The notes beneath the pieces are model-generated. The model saw nothing but the letters and a program-made list of their open reading frames with translations. It was not told where the DNA came from and ran no database searches. Made by a program: the position numbers and the translations under genes. This document shows, piece after piece, positions 6,725-14,976 of a DNA stretch of 18,598 bases. Every line of letters begins with the position of its first letter. Positions within the stretch are counted from its first letter, which is position 1. Source of the DNA: an uncultured Eubacteriales bacterium (lineage in GTDB: Bacteria > Bacillota > Clostridia > Oscillospirales > Acutalibacteraceae). The stretch lies in contig CAKUBN010000047.1 of the NCBI GenBank assembly GCA_934643185.1, forward strand, positions 1 through 18,598, read 5' to 3'.

Positions 6725-7819
6725 ATGTCCGGTTACATTTGGATGCTCCTTTGGCTTTTGATCTACGCGGCGCTCTCCGCCGTACTGGAGGTGCGGCAAA
6801 GCGAGACGGTCTGCGGCGCGCAGACGGTGCGGTTCACAAAGCTCTGGGCTGTGCTCGGCGTGCTGCCGCTGCTCATTTTCTGCACACTGCGCGGCGACAT
6901 CGGCGATACCTACAACTACATGCACGCGTTTTCCGAAATGCCAAGCACGTTCGGCGCACTGCCCGACTACATACGGTCTTTGCAGAAAGACCACGGTTTT
7001 TTCCTGCTTTCTGCACTCATTAAGCTCCTGTGCGGCGGGCAGGTGCGCGTTTGGTTCTGCATTCTCGCAGCGCTGCAGCTCTGGCCGCTCGTTAAAAACT
7101 ATCGGCATTATTCGGAAAGCTACTGCATCAGCCTGTTTTTGTTCATCGCTTCCACAGATTACATTTCCTGGATGATGAACGGCATGCGGCAGTTTTTGGC
7201 AGCAGCGCTCGTTTTTTCCTGCTGTCCGCTTTTGCTGCGCAAAAAACACGGGCAAGCCGCGCTTGTCATCTTACTTGCCGCCACACTGCACGCCTCGGCA
7301 CTGCTTGCACTGCCGTTTATCTTCCTCACGCGCGGTAAGGCATGGAACCGCAAAACGCTCGTTTTTATCCTGCTCGCCATATTTGTGGTGCTTTTCATTG
7401 ACCGCTTCACAAACGTTTTGGAGCTGCTTTTGCAGGAAACACAGTACGAAGATGTCGTCAGCGATTGGAAAGGCTTTGAGGATGACGGCACCAATTTGCT
7501 GCGCGTGCTGGTCTATGCCGTACCGACGCTGCTTTCTTTAATTGGTTTACGGTTCATCCGCGCGGAGGATGATCCGCTCATTGACCTTTGCGTCAACATG
7601 TCCATTGTATCGACCGGCATTTATCTCATCTCGGCGTTCACAAGCGGCATTTTCATCGGGCGGCTGCCCATATACTTTTCGCTATATAACTACATTTTGC
7701 TGCCGTGGGAGCTACACCACATGTTCTCCAAACGCTCCGCGCGCATCTTAACGGCGACGATGCTCATTTTCTATCTGCTTTTCTATTTTTACGGGCTGAA
7801 GACCTTCGGCCTTATGTAA
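6725..7819 (+). CDS. EpsG/Wzy-type polysaccharide polymerase (integral membrane)
   Basis: A 364-residue, strongly hydrophobic protein with roughly ten membrane segments (for example about 3-21, 41-55, 91-105, 108-123, 134-149, 155-171, 179-200, 209-226, 260-276, 292-312, 340-358). Motifs fit the EpsG family: an acidic loop RGDIGDTYNY (56-65), the NGMRQF signature (152-157) followed by a hydrophobic helix, LHASALL (188-194), and GRLPIYF (312-318) near the end. EpsG-like proteins join lipid-linked repeat units into polymer on the outer face of the membrane. Start ATG 6725 has AAAGGAG at 6713-6719, overlapping the stop of the previous gene; the frame open further upstream is inside that gene. 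With the flippase at the other end of the cluster this gives a complete Wzx/Wzy-type route. Confidence 0.85.
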   Translation: MSGYIWMLLWLLIYAALSAVLEVRQSETVCGAQTVRFTKLWAVLGVLPLLIFCTLRGDIGDTYNYMHAFSEMPSTFGALPDYIRSLQKDHGFFLLSALIKLLCGGQVRVWFCILAALQLWPLVKNYRHYSESYCISLFLFIASTDYISWMMNGMRQFLAAALVFSCCPLLLRKKHGQAALVILLAATLHASALLALPFIFLTRGKAWNRKTLVFILLAIFVVLFIDRFTNVLELLLQETQYEDVVSDWKGFEDDGTNLLRVLVYAVPTLLSLIGLRFIRAEDDPLIDLCVNMSIVSTGIYLISAFTSGIFIGRLPIYFSLYNYILLPWELHHMFSKRSARILTATMLIFYLLFYFYGLKTFGLM

Positions 7820-7832
7820 GGGGGAAACCGTT

Positions 7833-8966
7833 ATGCTTCGTGTTTTGCAGGCCGTCACCTGCATGGACCGCGGCGGGCTGGAAACGATGCTGATGAACTA
7901 CTACCGCCACATTGACCGCACGCGCGTGCAATTCGATTTTCTGACGCACCGCGCAAGGGAAGGCGCGTATGATAAAGAAATTTATTCTCTCGGCGGCAAA
8001 ATCTTCACCGTGCCGCGGCAAAATCCGTTCAGCCCCTCATACCGTCACGCACTGCACAAGTTCTTCTCCGCACACCCAGAGTACACCGTTGTGCACGCGC
8101 ATCTTGATTGTCTCTCCGGCATCGTGCTCGGCTGCGCCAAGCAGCACGGCGTACCTGTGCGCATCGCCCATGCACATACCACAAACCAGCTGCACGATTT
8201 TAAATATCCCATAAAGTGCCTGTATAAACGCATCATCCCGCGTACCGCGACCGATCTGCTCGCCTGCGGAGAAGATGCCGGGCGCTGGATGTTCGGCAAT
8301 GCACCGTTTTTCGTGCTGCCGGCCGCCATTAATACCGAGAAATTTCGTTTTGATAAAGCTGTGCGCGAAGAGATGCGGCGCACGCTCAACATCGAAAAAG
8401 AGGAGCTCCTCATCGGGCATGTCGGGCAGTTTCGCAAAGAGAAAAATCAGATCTTTCTTTTGGATGTCCTGCACAGCCTGCGCGCATGCGGTACAAAAGC
8501 AAAGCTGCTGTTTGTCGGCGACGGGGAGAAACGGGCAGCCGTACAAAGCCGTGCTGCCGCGCTTGGGCTCACGCCATATGTGCTGTTTTTAGGCGTGCGG
8601 GAGGAGGTTCCGGCGCTTTTGCAGGCAATGGACATTTTCTGCATGCCGTCTTTATACGAAGGCATGCCGCTCGCCGTTTTGGAAGCGCAGGCCGCAGGGC
8701 TGCCGTGCCTTGTCTCCGACGGCGTACCGAAGGTCTGCCTGCAAACACCGCGCGCCCGGCAGCTCCCGCTTTCCGCACCGCCCTCCAAATGGGCAGAGGT
8801 CATTTTGGTGGAAAGCAAGATGCTCAGCGCCGCACAGCCCATGCTGCAAAGCTTTGATATTCGCGAGAACGCGCGCATGCTCACCGCATATTACCTGCAA
8901 AAAGACGCACAAAGAAGGAGGGAAAACGCCCATGGTCCTATTAACCGTGTTTACGCCGACGTATAA
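7833..8966 (+). CDS. GT4-family glycosyltransferase, EpsF-like
   Basis: A 377-residue GT-B glycosyltransferase. It starts MLRVLQAVTCMDRGGLETMLMNYYR, the usual EpsF/CapM-type opening, with DFLTHR (35-40) and VVHAHLDCLSG (86-96), then LIGHVGQFRKEKNQ (193-206) and LLFVGDGEKR in the donor half, and the EX7E motif E276-E284 in LYEGMPLAVLE. It likely extends the lipid-linked repeat unit in the cytoplasm; the sugar is unknown. AAGGGGG lies 9 bases ahead of ATG 7833, and the gap to the polymerase gene is 13 bases. The last 11 residues are read through the start of the next gene: its ribosome binding site (8915-8922) and ATG (8932) lie inside this ORF, a 35-base overlap. Confidence 0.91.
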   Translation: MLRVLQAVTCMDRGGLETMLMNYYRHIDRTRVQFDFLTHRAREGAYDKEIYSLGGKIFTVPRQNPFSPSYRHALHKFFSAHPEYTVVHAHLDCLSGIVLGCAKQHGVPVRIAHAHTTNQLHDFKYPIKCLYKRIIPRTATDLLACGEDAGRWMFGNAPFFVLPAAINTEKFRFDKAVREEMRRTLNIEKEELLIGHVGQFRKEKNQIFLLDVLHSLRACGTKAKLLFVGDGEKRAAVQSRAAALGLTPYVLFLGVREEVPALLQAMDIFCMPSLYEGMPLAVLEAQAAGLPCLVSDGVPKVCLQTPRARQLPLSAPPSKWAEVILVESKMLSAAQPMLQSFDIRENARMLTAYYLQKDAQRRRENAHGPINRVYADV

Positions 8967-9843
8967 TCGCGCGCACACGCTGCCGGAAACGTATCGTTCA
9001 TTAAAAGCGCAAACGTCCAAAAACTTTCTATGGCTCATCGTAGACGACGGCTCCACCGACTGCACCGCCGCACTGGTCTCCGCCTGGATGCGGGCGGAAA
9101 CCACGTTTACCATTCGATACCTGTACCGCAGAAACGGCGGCATGCACGCCGCGCACAACACCGCTTACGCGCATATTGAGACCGAGCTGAACCTTTGCCT
9201 TGATTCCGACGACCGTTTGGCCAAGGACGCCGTGGAGCAAATCGAAAAGCGCTGGGCACAGGTCAAAAGCAAAAACTACGCAGGGCTCATCGGACTCGAC
9301 GATGACGGGCATGGCAAACTTATCGGCGCCGGCTTCCCGAAAAATCTCACCGAAACGACGCTCAGCGGCTACTATGCGCACGGCGGCAAAGGGGACAAAA
9401 AGCTTGTGTACCGCACGGATGTCATCCAAAAATACCCGCCGTACCCGGTGTTTCCAAACGAAAAATATGTAGCGCTCGCCGCAAAATACCGACTGATCGA
9501 CCGCGATTACAAACTTGCCGTTTTAAACTGCGTGCTGTGCCACGTGACGTATTTAGAAGACGGTTCCTCGCGCACCATGTGGAAGCAATACGTCCAAAAC
9601 CCGCGCGGTTTTTTGTATTGGCGGCAGCTTTGCCTTACATATTCGACCGCCGCAAAACGCACCGCGCTCGACAGCATCCATTACGATGCCGCGTGCTTCC
9701 TCGCAAAAGAGCCGACATTGCTGCTCCGTTCGCCGAAAAAAGCGCTCACGGCACTGTGTACACCGCTTGGCGCAGGGCTTTCCGTTTTCATCCGCCTGAT
9801 GGCCGCACGCACCGAACGCAAGCTGCAAAAGGAGGCCGCATGA
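8932..9843 (+). CDS. GT2-family glycosyltransferase
   Basis: A 303-residue inverting GT-A glycosyltransferase. It shows the opening LLTVFTPTYNRAHTLPETYRS, nucleotide-binding VDDGSTD (37-43), the RNGGMHAAHNTAY segment (67-79) and the metal-binding DSDD (91-94). It then diverges from the other GT2 proteins of the cluster: the region after DSDD includes GLIGLDDDGHGKLIG and a YPVFPNEKYV segment. The fold and residues support transfer of one sugar to a lipid-linked acceptor at the inner membrane face. ATG 8932 is chosen because AAGGAGGG (8915-8922) precedes it and the motif-bearing N-terminus begins there; the in-frame ORF upstream to 8710 lies within the previous gene. Its TGA overlaps the ATG of the next gene (ATGA, 9840-9843). 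Confidence 0.9.
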   Translation: MVLLTVFTPTYNRAHTLPETYRSLKAQTSKNFLWLIVDDGSTDCTAALVSAWMRAETTFTIRYLYRRNGGMHAAHNTAYAHIETELNLCLDSDDRLAKDAVEQIEKRWAQVKSKNYAGLIGLDDDGHGKLIGAGFPKNLTETTLSGYYAHGGKGDKKLVYRTDVIQKYPPYPVFPNEKYVALAAKYRLIDRDYKLAVLNCVLCHVTYLEDGSSRTMWKQYVQNPRGFLYWRQLCLTYSTAAKRTALDSIHYDAACFLAKEPTLLLRSPKKALTALCTPLGAGLSVFIRLMAARTERKLQKEAA

Positions 9844-10550
9844 TCCCGAAAATCATCCATTACTGTTGGTTTGGCCGCGCACCGCTGCCGGACAAAGCCA
9901 AAAAATGCATAGAAAGCTGGCAAAAACACTGCCCGGACTACACGATTTTGGAGTGGAACGAAGATAACTTCAATATTCATCAGAACGATTACACCGAGAT
10001 GTGCTACAAAGAAAAGAAGTACGCGTTTCTCTCCGATTACGCCCGCTTGCAGATCATCGAAAACGAGGGCGGCTTTTATTTTGACGTGGACGTCGAGCTC
10101 GTGCGCAATTTAGACCCGCTTTGCGGCGAACACGCGTTTTTTGCCTTCGAGACTGACCGCATGGTCGCGACCGGTCTCGGCTTCGGTGCAGAAAAGCACC
10201 ACCCGCTCGTGCACCTCATGCTGGAGCAGTACGCGCCGCTGCTCGACGGCAAACACGGCGTCATCGGCTGCCCGCAGCTCAACACGCAGGCACTTTTAAA
10301 ATGCGGCCTAAAGCCAAACGGCAAACGGCAAGCTTTGCAGGGCGCGACCGTCTTTTCCAAAGAATACTTTAACCCCTATGAGGATGCCACAGGGCGGCTC
10401 TACATCACAGACCGCACCTACGCCGTGCACTGGTACGCCAAAAGCTGGATGAACCGCCGCACGGTATTGCGCAGCAAGCTCACGCGCCCGCTGCACCGCC
10501 TGCTTGCCGACCACCCGCGCATCAAAGAAAAAGTGAAAGGCGGCGTTTAA
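9840..10550 (+). CDS. GT32-family (OCH1-like) glycosyltransferase
   Basis: A 236-residue protein of the GT32 / DXD-sugar-transferase type. The N-terminus MIPKIIHYCWFGRAPLP, the CIESWQKHCPDYTILEWNED segment (23-42), the AFLSDYARLQIIENEGG helix (62-78) and the catalytic FDVDVE (DXD at 82-84) are diagnostic. The length is normal for bacterial capsule GT32 proteins, which use nucleotide sugars with a divalent metal; hexose or N-acetylhexosamine donors are known in the family, but this donor cannot be read. The start overlaps the previous stop by 4 bases, with AAAGGAGG at 9828-9835 inside that gene, so translation is coupled. The longer in-frame ORF upstream (from 9537) lies within the GT2 gene and is rejected. 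Confidence 0.92.
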   Translation: MIPKIIHYCWFGRAPLPDKAKKCIESWQKHCPDYTILEWNEDNFNIHQNDYTEMCYKEKKYAFLSDYARLQIIENEGGFYFDVDVELVRNLDPLCGEHAFFAFETDRMVATGLGFGAEKHHPLVHLMLEQYAPLLDGKHGVIGCPQLNTQALLKCGLKPNGKRQALQGATVFSKEYFNPYEDATGRLYITDRTYAVHWYAKSWMNRRTVLRSKLTRPLHRLLADHPRIKEKVKGGV

Positions 10551-10551
10551 A

Positions 10552-11823
10552 ACGGAACCGGAAAAACTGCTTTTCATTTTGCCGTCTTTGGAGATCGGCG
10601 GGGCAGAGCGCAGCCTTATCGGACTGTTGGAAGCGCTCGAAAACAAAAGCGTGCAGGTCTCCGTTTTTCTGTACCGCCGCGAGGGAGAATTCATAAAAGA
10701 CCTGCCGCAATATGTGCGTCTGCTGCCGGAAATCCCTGCATACCGCGCCTATACAGAGCCGATCCTGTCGCTTGTAAAACATGGCAGACTGCGATTTGCA
10801 GCCGCACGATTACTCGCAAAGCTCGCGTTTTTTTTGTACGGTACTTTCATGCGAAAACCCACCGGCACGTGGACGCACTTGCAGTATATCTCCGCGTTTT
10901 TGCAGCCGTTTTTGCCGAATATCCCGGGCGAGTATGATCTTGCCGCGCAGTACCTCGGCGTCGCCGATACGCTTGTGCACAAGGTAAACGCCAAGTACAA
11001 AGTCGCGTGGAACCACACGGATTACGCCACACAACACCCAAATCCCAAGCTCGACCGCCGTGTGTATACGAACGTAGACTATGTCGTCAGTGTTTCCGAA
11101 AGCTGCACGGAAGCCTTTCGGCGCATGTATCCTGCGTTTTCACGAAAAGCCGTCACGGTCGAAAACTGCCTTGCGCGCGAGCTCATCGAGTACAAATCGC
11201 TGCTGCCGGCTGCCGGCATGTATCGCGAAGCGGGCGAGACCGTGCTGCTTTCCGTCGGCCGGTTTTGCGAGGCCAAAAACTTTGAAGCCATCCCCAAAAT
11301 GTGCACGGTGCTTTTAAAGCGCGGCCTTTCCGTAAAGTGGTACATCTTAGGTTACGGCGACCGGGAAGCACAAATTCGCGAAGCCATTCAAAGCGCACAT
11401 ATGGAAGACTTCGTCGTGCTGCTCGGCAAAAAAGAAAACCCGTACCCCTACATGCGCATGTGCGATATTTACGTGCAGCCCTCCGTTTACGAGGGCAAAT
11501 GCGTCGCCGTGCGGGAAGCACAGCTGCTTGGAAAGTCCGTCATCATCACAGATTTTCCAACGGCGCGCAGTCAGCTGCGAGACGGCATAGACGGCGTGAT
11601 CGCGCCGCTTGACACAGACGGTTTTGCAGATGCACTCGCCGAGCTCATCCGAGATAGGAGGAAGCAGGAAGCGCTTAAAGCTGCCTGCCGCAGCACGGAT
11701 TTTACACTGCAAAAAGAAGCGGAAAAAGTTCTGAAATTTGCCGAAGGAGGGGAAAATCATGCCGAAGATCAGCATCATCGTACCGATCTACAACGCCGAA
11801 AAATATCTCGAGCGGTGCGTTAA
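10552..11823 (+). CDS. GT4-family glycosyltransferase lacking a standard start codon
   Basis: A GT-B glycosyltransferase of about 423 residues with the opening EKLLFILPSLEIGGAERSL, AWNHTDY in the middle, LLSVGRFCEAKNFE and ILGYGDREAQI in the donor half, and an EX7E motif (E314-E322 counted from 10552) in VYEGKCVAVRE. The frame opens after a TGA at 10534-10536, and between there and 10579 no ATG, GTG or TTG occurs. TTG 10579 has no binding site and would cut off the first beta strand (KLLFILP). The likely natural start is ACG at 10552, one base after the previous stop and 8 bases after AAAGGCGG (10536-10543): either a non-standard start, or an ATG changed to ACG by mutation or sequencing error. 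The 3' end overlaps the next gene by 65 bases, so the last 20 residues may not be ancestral. Confidence 0.85.
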   Translation, partial: TEPEKLLFILPSLEIGGAERSLIGLLEALENKSVQVSVFLYRREGEFIKDLPQYVRLLPEIPAYRAYTEPILSLVKHGRLRFAAARLLAKLAFFLYGTFMRKPTGTWTHLQYISAFLQPFLPNIPGEYDLAAQYLGVADTLVHKVNAKYKVAWNHTDYATQHPNPKLDRRVYTNVDYVVSVSESCTEAFRRMYPAFSRKAVTVENCLARELIEYKSLLPAAGMYREAGETVLLSVGRFCEAKNFEAIPKMCTVLLKRGLSVKWYILGYGDREAQIREAIQSAHMEDFVVLLGKKENPYPYMRMCDIYVQPSVYEGKCVAVREAQLLGKSVIITDFPTARSQLRDGIDGVIAPLDTDGFADALAELIRDRRKQEALKAACRSTDFTLQKEAEKVLKFAEGGENHAEDQHHRTDLQRRKISRAVR

Positions 11824-12772
11824 GAGCCTTATGGCGCAGACATTTCGCGATATCGAAATCTTGCTCGTCGATGACGGCTCCACCGATACAAGTCCCGTTT
11901 TATGCGCACGGCTCAAAAAAGAAGACAGCCGCATACGCGTTTTGCATAAGCCAAACGGCGGCCTCAGCAGCGCGAGAAACACGGGTCTGCTTGCAGCAAG
12001 CGGGGAGTTCATCGGCTTTGTCGATGCCGATGACACCATAGCACCGATATTTTTCGAAGCGCTTTTGCAGAAGATCGAGCAGTATCACTGCGATTTCGTT
12101 TTTTGCGACTTTACACGCATAGAGCCTGGTAAGCCGCCAACGCTGCATTCTGCATCGCTCCACGGCGGGTATTACGACAAACGCAAGATCCGCCGCTGTG
12201 TATTTCCGCAGCTCATCATGCGCGATGACCTCGAATACGGCCCGCTTTTATCCGTATGCGTTTGTTTATACCGTGCATCGTTTTTAAAAGAATACGACCT
12301 GCGATTTGACGATACCGTACGGTATTCCGAAGATAACCTTTTCAGCGCGTGCGCAGGGTACCGCGCCGCTTCGTTCTTTTACTTAAAGGGCCAAGGGCTT
12401 TACGAGTACCACCGCAATCCCGGCAGCATCACCACAACGCACAAGGCAGACGCATGGGAATGCTACAAGCGCATGCACAAAAAGCTGTGCACGTTGTTTC
12501 AAGGCTGCACAGAATATGATTTCAGCCGTCAGCTCGATCTGCACCTCATCCACTATGCCTGCGCCGCGCTCGGAGAAGCCTGCGATTTGCCAAAGGATAC
12601 GCAAAAAATGGAGATCGACCGCATTTTAAACGACGAAGCGCTGAAGGCTGCGCTGCAAAACCGCCCCGCGCGGCATATTCCGTTTAAGCTCACCATACAG
12701 CTTTTGTGCATGCAATACCGCTGCACGCCGCTTGTGTGCCTGTGGCTGCAAAGGAGGACGCGCTATGCCTGA
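11759..12772 (+). CDS. GT2-family glycosyltransferase
   Basis: A 337-residue GT-A glycosyltransferase of the EpsH/EpsJ-like type: KISIIVPIYNAEKYLERCV at the start, LLVDDGSTD (35-43), KPNGGLSSARNTGL (64-77), the metal-binding DADD (89-92) and a later acidic RYSEDNLF motif that usually contributes the catalytic base region. It would add a sugar to the growing lipid-linked repeat unit in the cytoplasm; the donor is unknown. ATG 11759 is preceded by GAAGGAGGGG, all inside the upstream GT4 ORF, which runs on for 65 bases. It overlaps the next gene by 8 bases. Its N-terminal 90 residues resemble those of the GT2 genes at 12765 and 15915, suggesting paralogous expansion. Confidence 0.92.
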   Translation: MPKISIIVPIYNAEKYLERCVKSLMAQTFRDIEILLVDDGSTDTSPVLCARLKKEDSRIRVLHKPNGGLSSARNTGLLAASGEFIGFVDADDTIAPIFFEALLQKIEQYHCDFVFCDFTRIEPGKPPTLHSASLHGGYYDKRKIRRCVFPQLIMRDDLEYGPLLSVCVCLYRASFLKEYDLRFDDTVRYSEDNLFSACAGYRAASFFYLKGQGLYEYHRNPGSITTTHKADAWECYKRMHKKLCTLFQGCTEYDFSRQLDLHLIHYACAALGEACDLPKDTQKMEIDRILNDEALKAALQNRPARHIPFKLTIQLLCMQYRCTPLVCLWLQRRTRYA

Positions 12773-13784
12773 AGTCAGCATCATTTTGCCCGTTTATAAC
12801 GAGGAAAAGCACCTGCAAAAAACGCTTTCCGCGCTGTGCACGCAAACGTTTCGCGATTTCGAGCTGCTCGCCGTAGACGACGGCTCCACCGATGAAACTC
12901 GCCGCATTTTAGAGCGTTTTGCGGCCGCAGACCGACGCATTACGGTGCTCGCACAGCGCCACAGCGGCGTTTCCCACGCGCGAAACCTCGCTTTGGAGGC
13001 TGCCACCGGAAAATGGGTGTGGTTCGTAGACAGCGACGACCTGCCGTTTCTGGATTTTCTCGAAAAAGCACTGCATGAGCCGCAGCTCGATCATGCCGAC
13101 ATTCTCATGGGCAGCTATTTAAAAATGGACTTAAACGGCAGCGTCACACGCATAACGCCGCCGAAATACGGTCTCATAGAGCCCAATGCGCTTCCTGGCT
13201 GCTTTATGCAGACACAGTACGAAACCGGATATTTCGGCTACCTTTGGAACAAGCTCCTGCGCCGCGAAAAGATTCTCTCCGCCGGTGCCGCGTTTGATGA
13301 AACTATGGCGCTTGCGGAAGATCTGCAATTTTTAGTACAGCTTTACCGCGCAAACAGCCGCGTGCTGCTCACACCGCACTGCGCCATGCAGTACACCGCG
13401 CATCCGCTGCGCCGGGAAGCAGACCACTTTAAGCAGCTCCTTTTGCAAAAGGAGATCGCGCACTGGGTCATTGCAGAGCAAAAACACACGGAATTCGAAG
13501 TGTTCTTTCGCAAAAAGCTCAGTGATTACGCGGCGTTTTCCGTTTTTTATGCGCCGGATATCGGAATCGATCCCATCGCACGGGCCGAAGAGATCATGGC
13601 GGATGAACTGCTTTGTGTCATGCTTTCCGAAAAAGAGCTGCACGGCATTTTTCGGTGCATTGTGCACTGCTTAAAGCGCAAAAATTTGCCCGCGCTGCGG
13701 CTGCACCTCACCGTATATCAAGCTGCAAAACGTGCAAAAACGATATTGAAAGGGGGAAACGCGCGTGCGTTACGTTCTGTATGA
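12765..13784 (+). CDS. GT2-family glycosyltransferase
   Basis: A 339-residue GT-A glycosyltransferase. Landmarks are VSIILPVYNEEKHLQKTL, AVDDGSTDE (36-44), HSGVSHARNLAL (66-77), the metal-binding DSDD (89-92), and an LAEDLQFLVQLY segment corresponding to the ED motif of the family. A GYLWNKLLRREKI stretch between them is typical of capsule GT2 enzymes. The role is sugar addition to the lipid-linked repeat; specificity cannot be read. ATG 12765 has AAAGGAGG (12750-12757) upstream within the previous gene and overlaps that gene by 8 bases. An upstream in-frame start (12732) lies inside the previous gene before this binding site and is rejected. Its 3' end overlaps the pyruvyl transferase start by 20 bases. 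Confidence 0.92.
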   Translation: MPEVSIILPVYNEEKHLQKTLSALCTQTFRDFELLAVDDGSTDETRRILERFAAADRRITVLAQRHSGVSHARNLALEAATGKWVWFVDSDDLPFLDFLEKALHEPQLDHADILMGSYLKMDLNGSVTRITPPKYGLIEPNALPGCFMQTQYETGYFGYLWNKLLRREKILSAGAAFDETMALAEDLQFLVQLYRANSRVLLTPHCAMQYTAHPLRREADHFKQLLLQKEIAHWVIAEQKHTEFEVFFRKKLSDYAAFSVFYAPDIGIDPIARAEEIMADELLCVMLSEKELHGIFRCIVHCLKRKNLPALRLHLTVYQAAKRAKTILKGGNARALRSV

Positions 13785-14976
13785 CCACATCGGCAGCGCA
13801 AACCACGGGTGTGAAGCACTCGTGCGCACTGTTTCCAAGCTTTTAGGCCCCGGGCGCACCGTGCTGCTCTCTGAAGCGCCGGAGGAAGACGCCAAATACG
13901 GCGTAGCGCGTCCGCTCGTCGTACAGGAGGTGCGGCCTGCGCGCAATGATACCGTCCGCAAATACTCTCTGTCGTTTTTGAACGCTTATCTGCGCTTAAA
14001 GCTTTTAAACGATTACACGCCGCTCGATGTCTTGCCGTACCACGCCGCGCTGCAAGCACTCACGCGCGACGATATGCTCGTCTCCATCGGCGGCGACGTG
14101 TACTGCTACGAAGATATGCAAAAGCACATTCGGCTGCACCGCCTCGCGCGGCGGTATGCAGGCGGCAGCATGCTGCTCGGCTGTTCGATCGAGCCAAAGC
14201 TCCTTCACAGCAAAGCCCTGCTGCGCGACCTCGCCGCATTTGACCGCATCACGGCGCGCGAGACCCAAACGCTGCGCGCACTGCAAAGCGCCGGTCTGCA
14301 AAACGTCTCTTTTTGCCCGGATTCCGCCTTCCTGCTGGAGCCGCGCGGCGCAGAGATCCCCGAAGCCTTTCAGCCGCACAATACGGTCGGCATCAACATA
14401 AGCCCGCTTTTGCTGCGCCATGCGCGAAACGAAAGGCTGATTTTTGATAATTTCACCGCGCTGATCGATACGATTTTGCGCACAACAGACAGCGCCGTGG
14501 CGCTCATCCCGCACGCTGTGCAAAGCGGCAACGACGACCGCGAGCCGCTCAAAAGACTGTATACGTCGTTTCAGGACAGCAGCCGCGTGTGCCTTATCAA
14601 AGACCAAAGCGCGGCGCAGCTCAAATCGGTCATTGCGCTGTGCTCGTCGTTCGTCGGCGCGCGCACGCACGCGGTCATCGCGGCGTATTCCTCCGGTGTG
14701 CCCGCGCTCGCGCTCGGGTACTCCGTAAAAGCCAAGGGCATTGCAGAGAATATTTTCGGCGTCGATACGCCCTACATGCTGCCCATTGAAAATATCGCGG
14801 ACGAGACTGCCGTCACACGCAGTTGGGTTCGGCTATGCAGCCACGCGGCGGAGATCACCGAAACATTGAACACCAAGACCACCGCATACGAAAATGCGCT
14901 GAAGGAATTTCGCCGCACCTTGCAGGAGGGAAAAAATGAAAAATCCGCTCGTAACGCTGCTTCTGCCGTGCTATAA
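13765..14976 (+). CDS. Polysaccharide pyruvyl transferase family protein
   Basis: A 403-residue protein of the polysaccharide pyruvyl transferase (CsaB/WcaK-like) family. The N-terminal DHIGSANHGCEALVRTV (7-23) is the GxxNxGxE-type motif, VSIGGDVYCYE (106-116) is the central glycine segment, and the C-terminal half has SSFVGARTHAVIAAYSSGVPALALGYSVK... (295-322), where R300, H302 and Y319 to K322 match conserved family positions. These enzymes transfer a pyruvate ketal from phosphoenolpyruvate to a sugar, giving the polymer a negative charge; some family members have other transferase roles. The start is GTG 13765, supported by AAAGGGGG at 13749-13756 and by the motif directly after it. The end runs 41 bases into the next gene, through its GGAGGG, so the last 13 residues look like read-through. 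Confidence 0.87.
   Translation: MRYVLYDHIGSANHGCEALVRTVSKLLGPGRTVLLSEAPEEDAKYGVARPLVVQEVRPARNDTVRKYSLSFLNAYLRLKLLNDYTPLDVLPYHAALQALTRDDMLVSIGGDVYCYEDMQKHIRLHRLARRYAGGSMLLGCSIEPKLLHSKALLRDLAAFDRITARETQTLRALQSAGLQNVSFCPDSAFLLEPRGAEIPEAFQPHNTVGINISPLLLRHARNERLIFDNFTALIDTILRTTDSAVALIPHAVQSGNDDREPLKRLYTSFQDSSRVCLIKDQSAAQLKSVIALCSSFVGARTHAVIAAYSSGVPALALGYSVKAKGIAENIFGVDTPYMLPIENIADETAVTRSWVRLCSHAAEITETLNTKTTAYENALKEFRRTLQEGKNEKSARNAASAVL

Noticed and set aside
8710..8931. Upstream in-frame extension of the GT2 gene at 8932
   Set aside because: It lies inside the preceding GT4 gene; the AAGGAGGG site and the conserved N-terminus both point to 8932. The same reasoning excludes extensions before 4255, 9840 and 16879.
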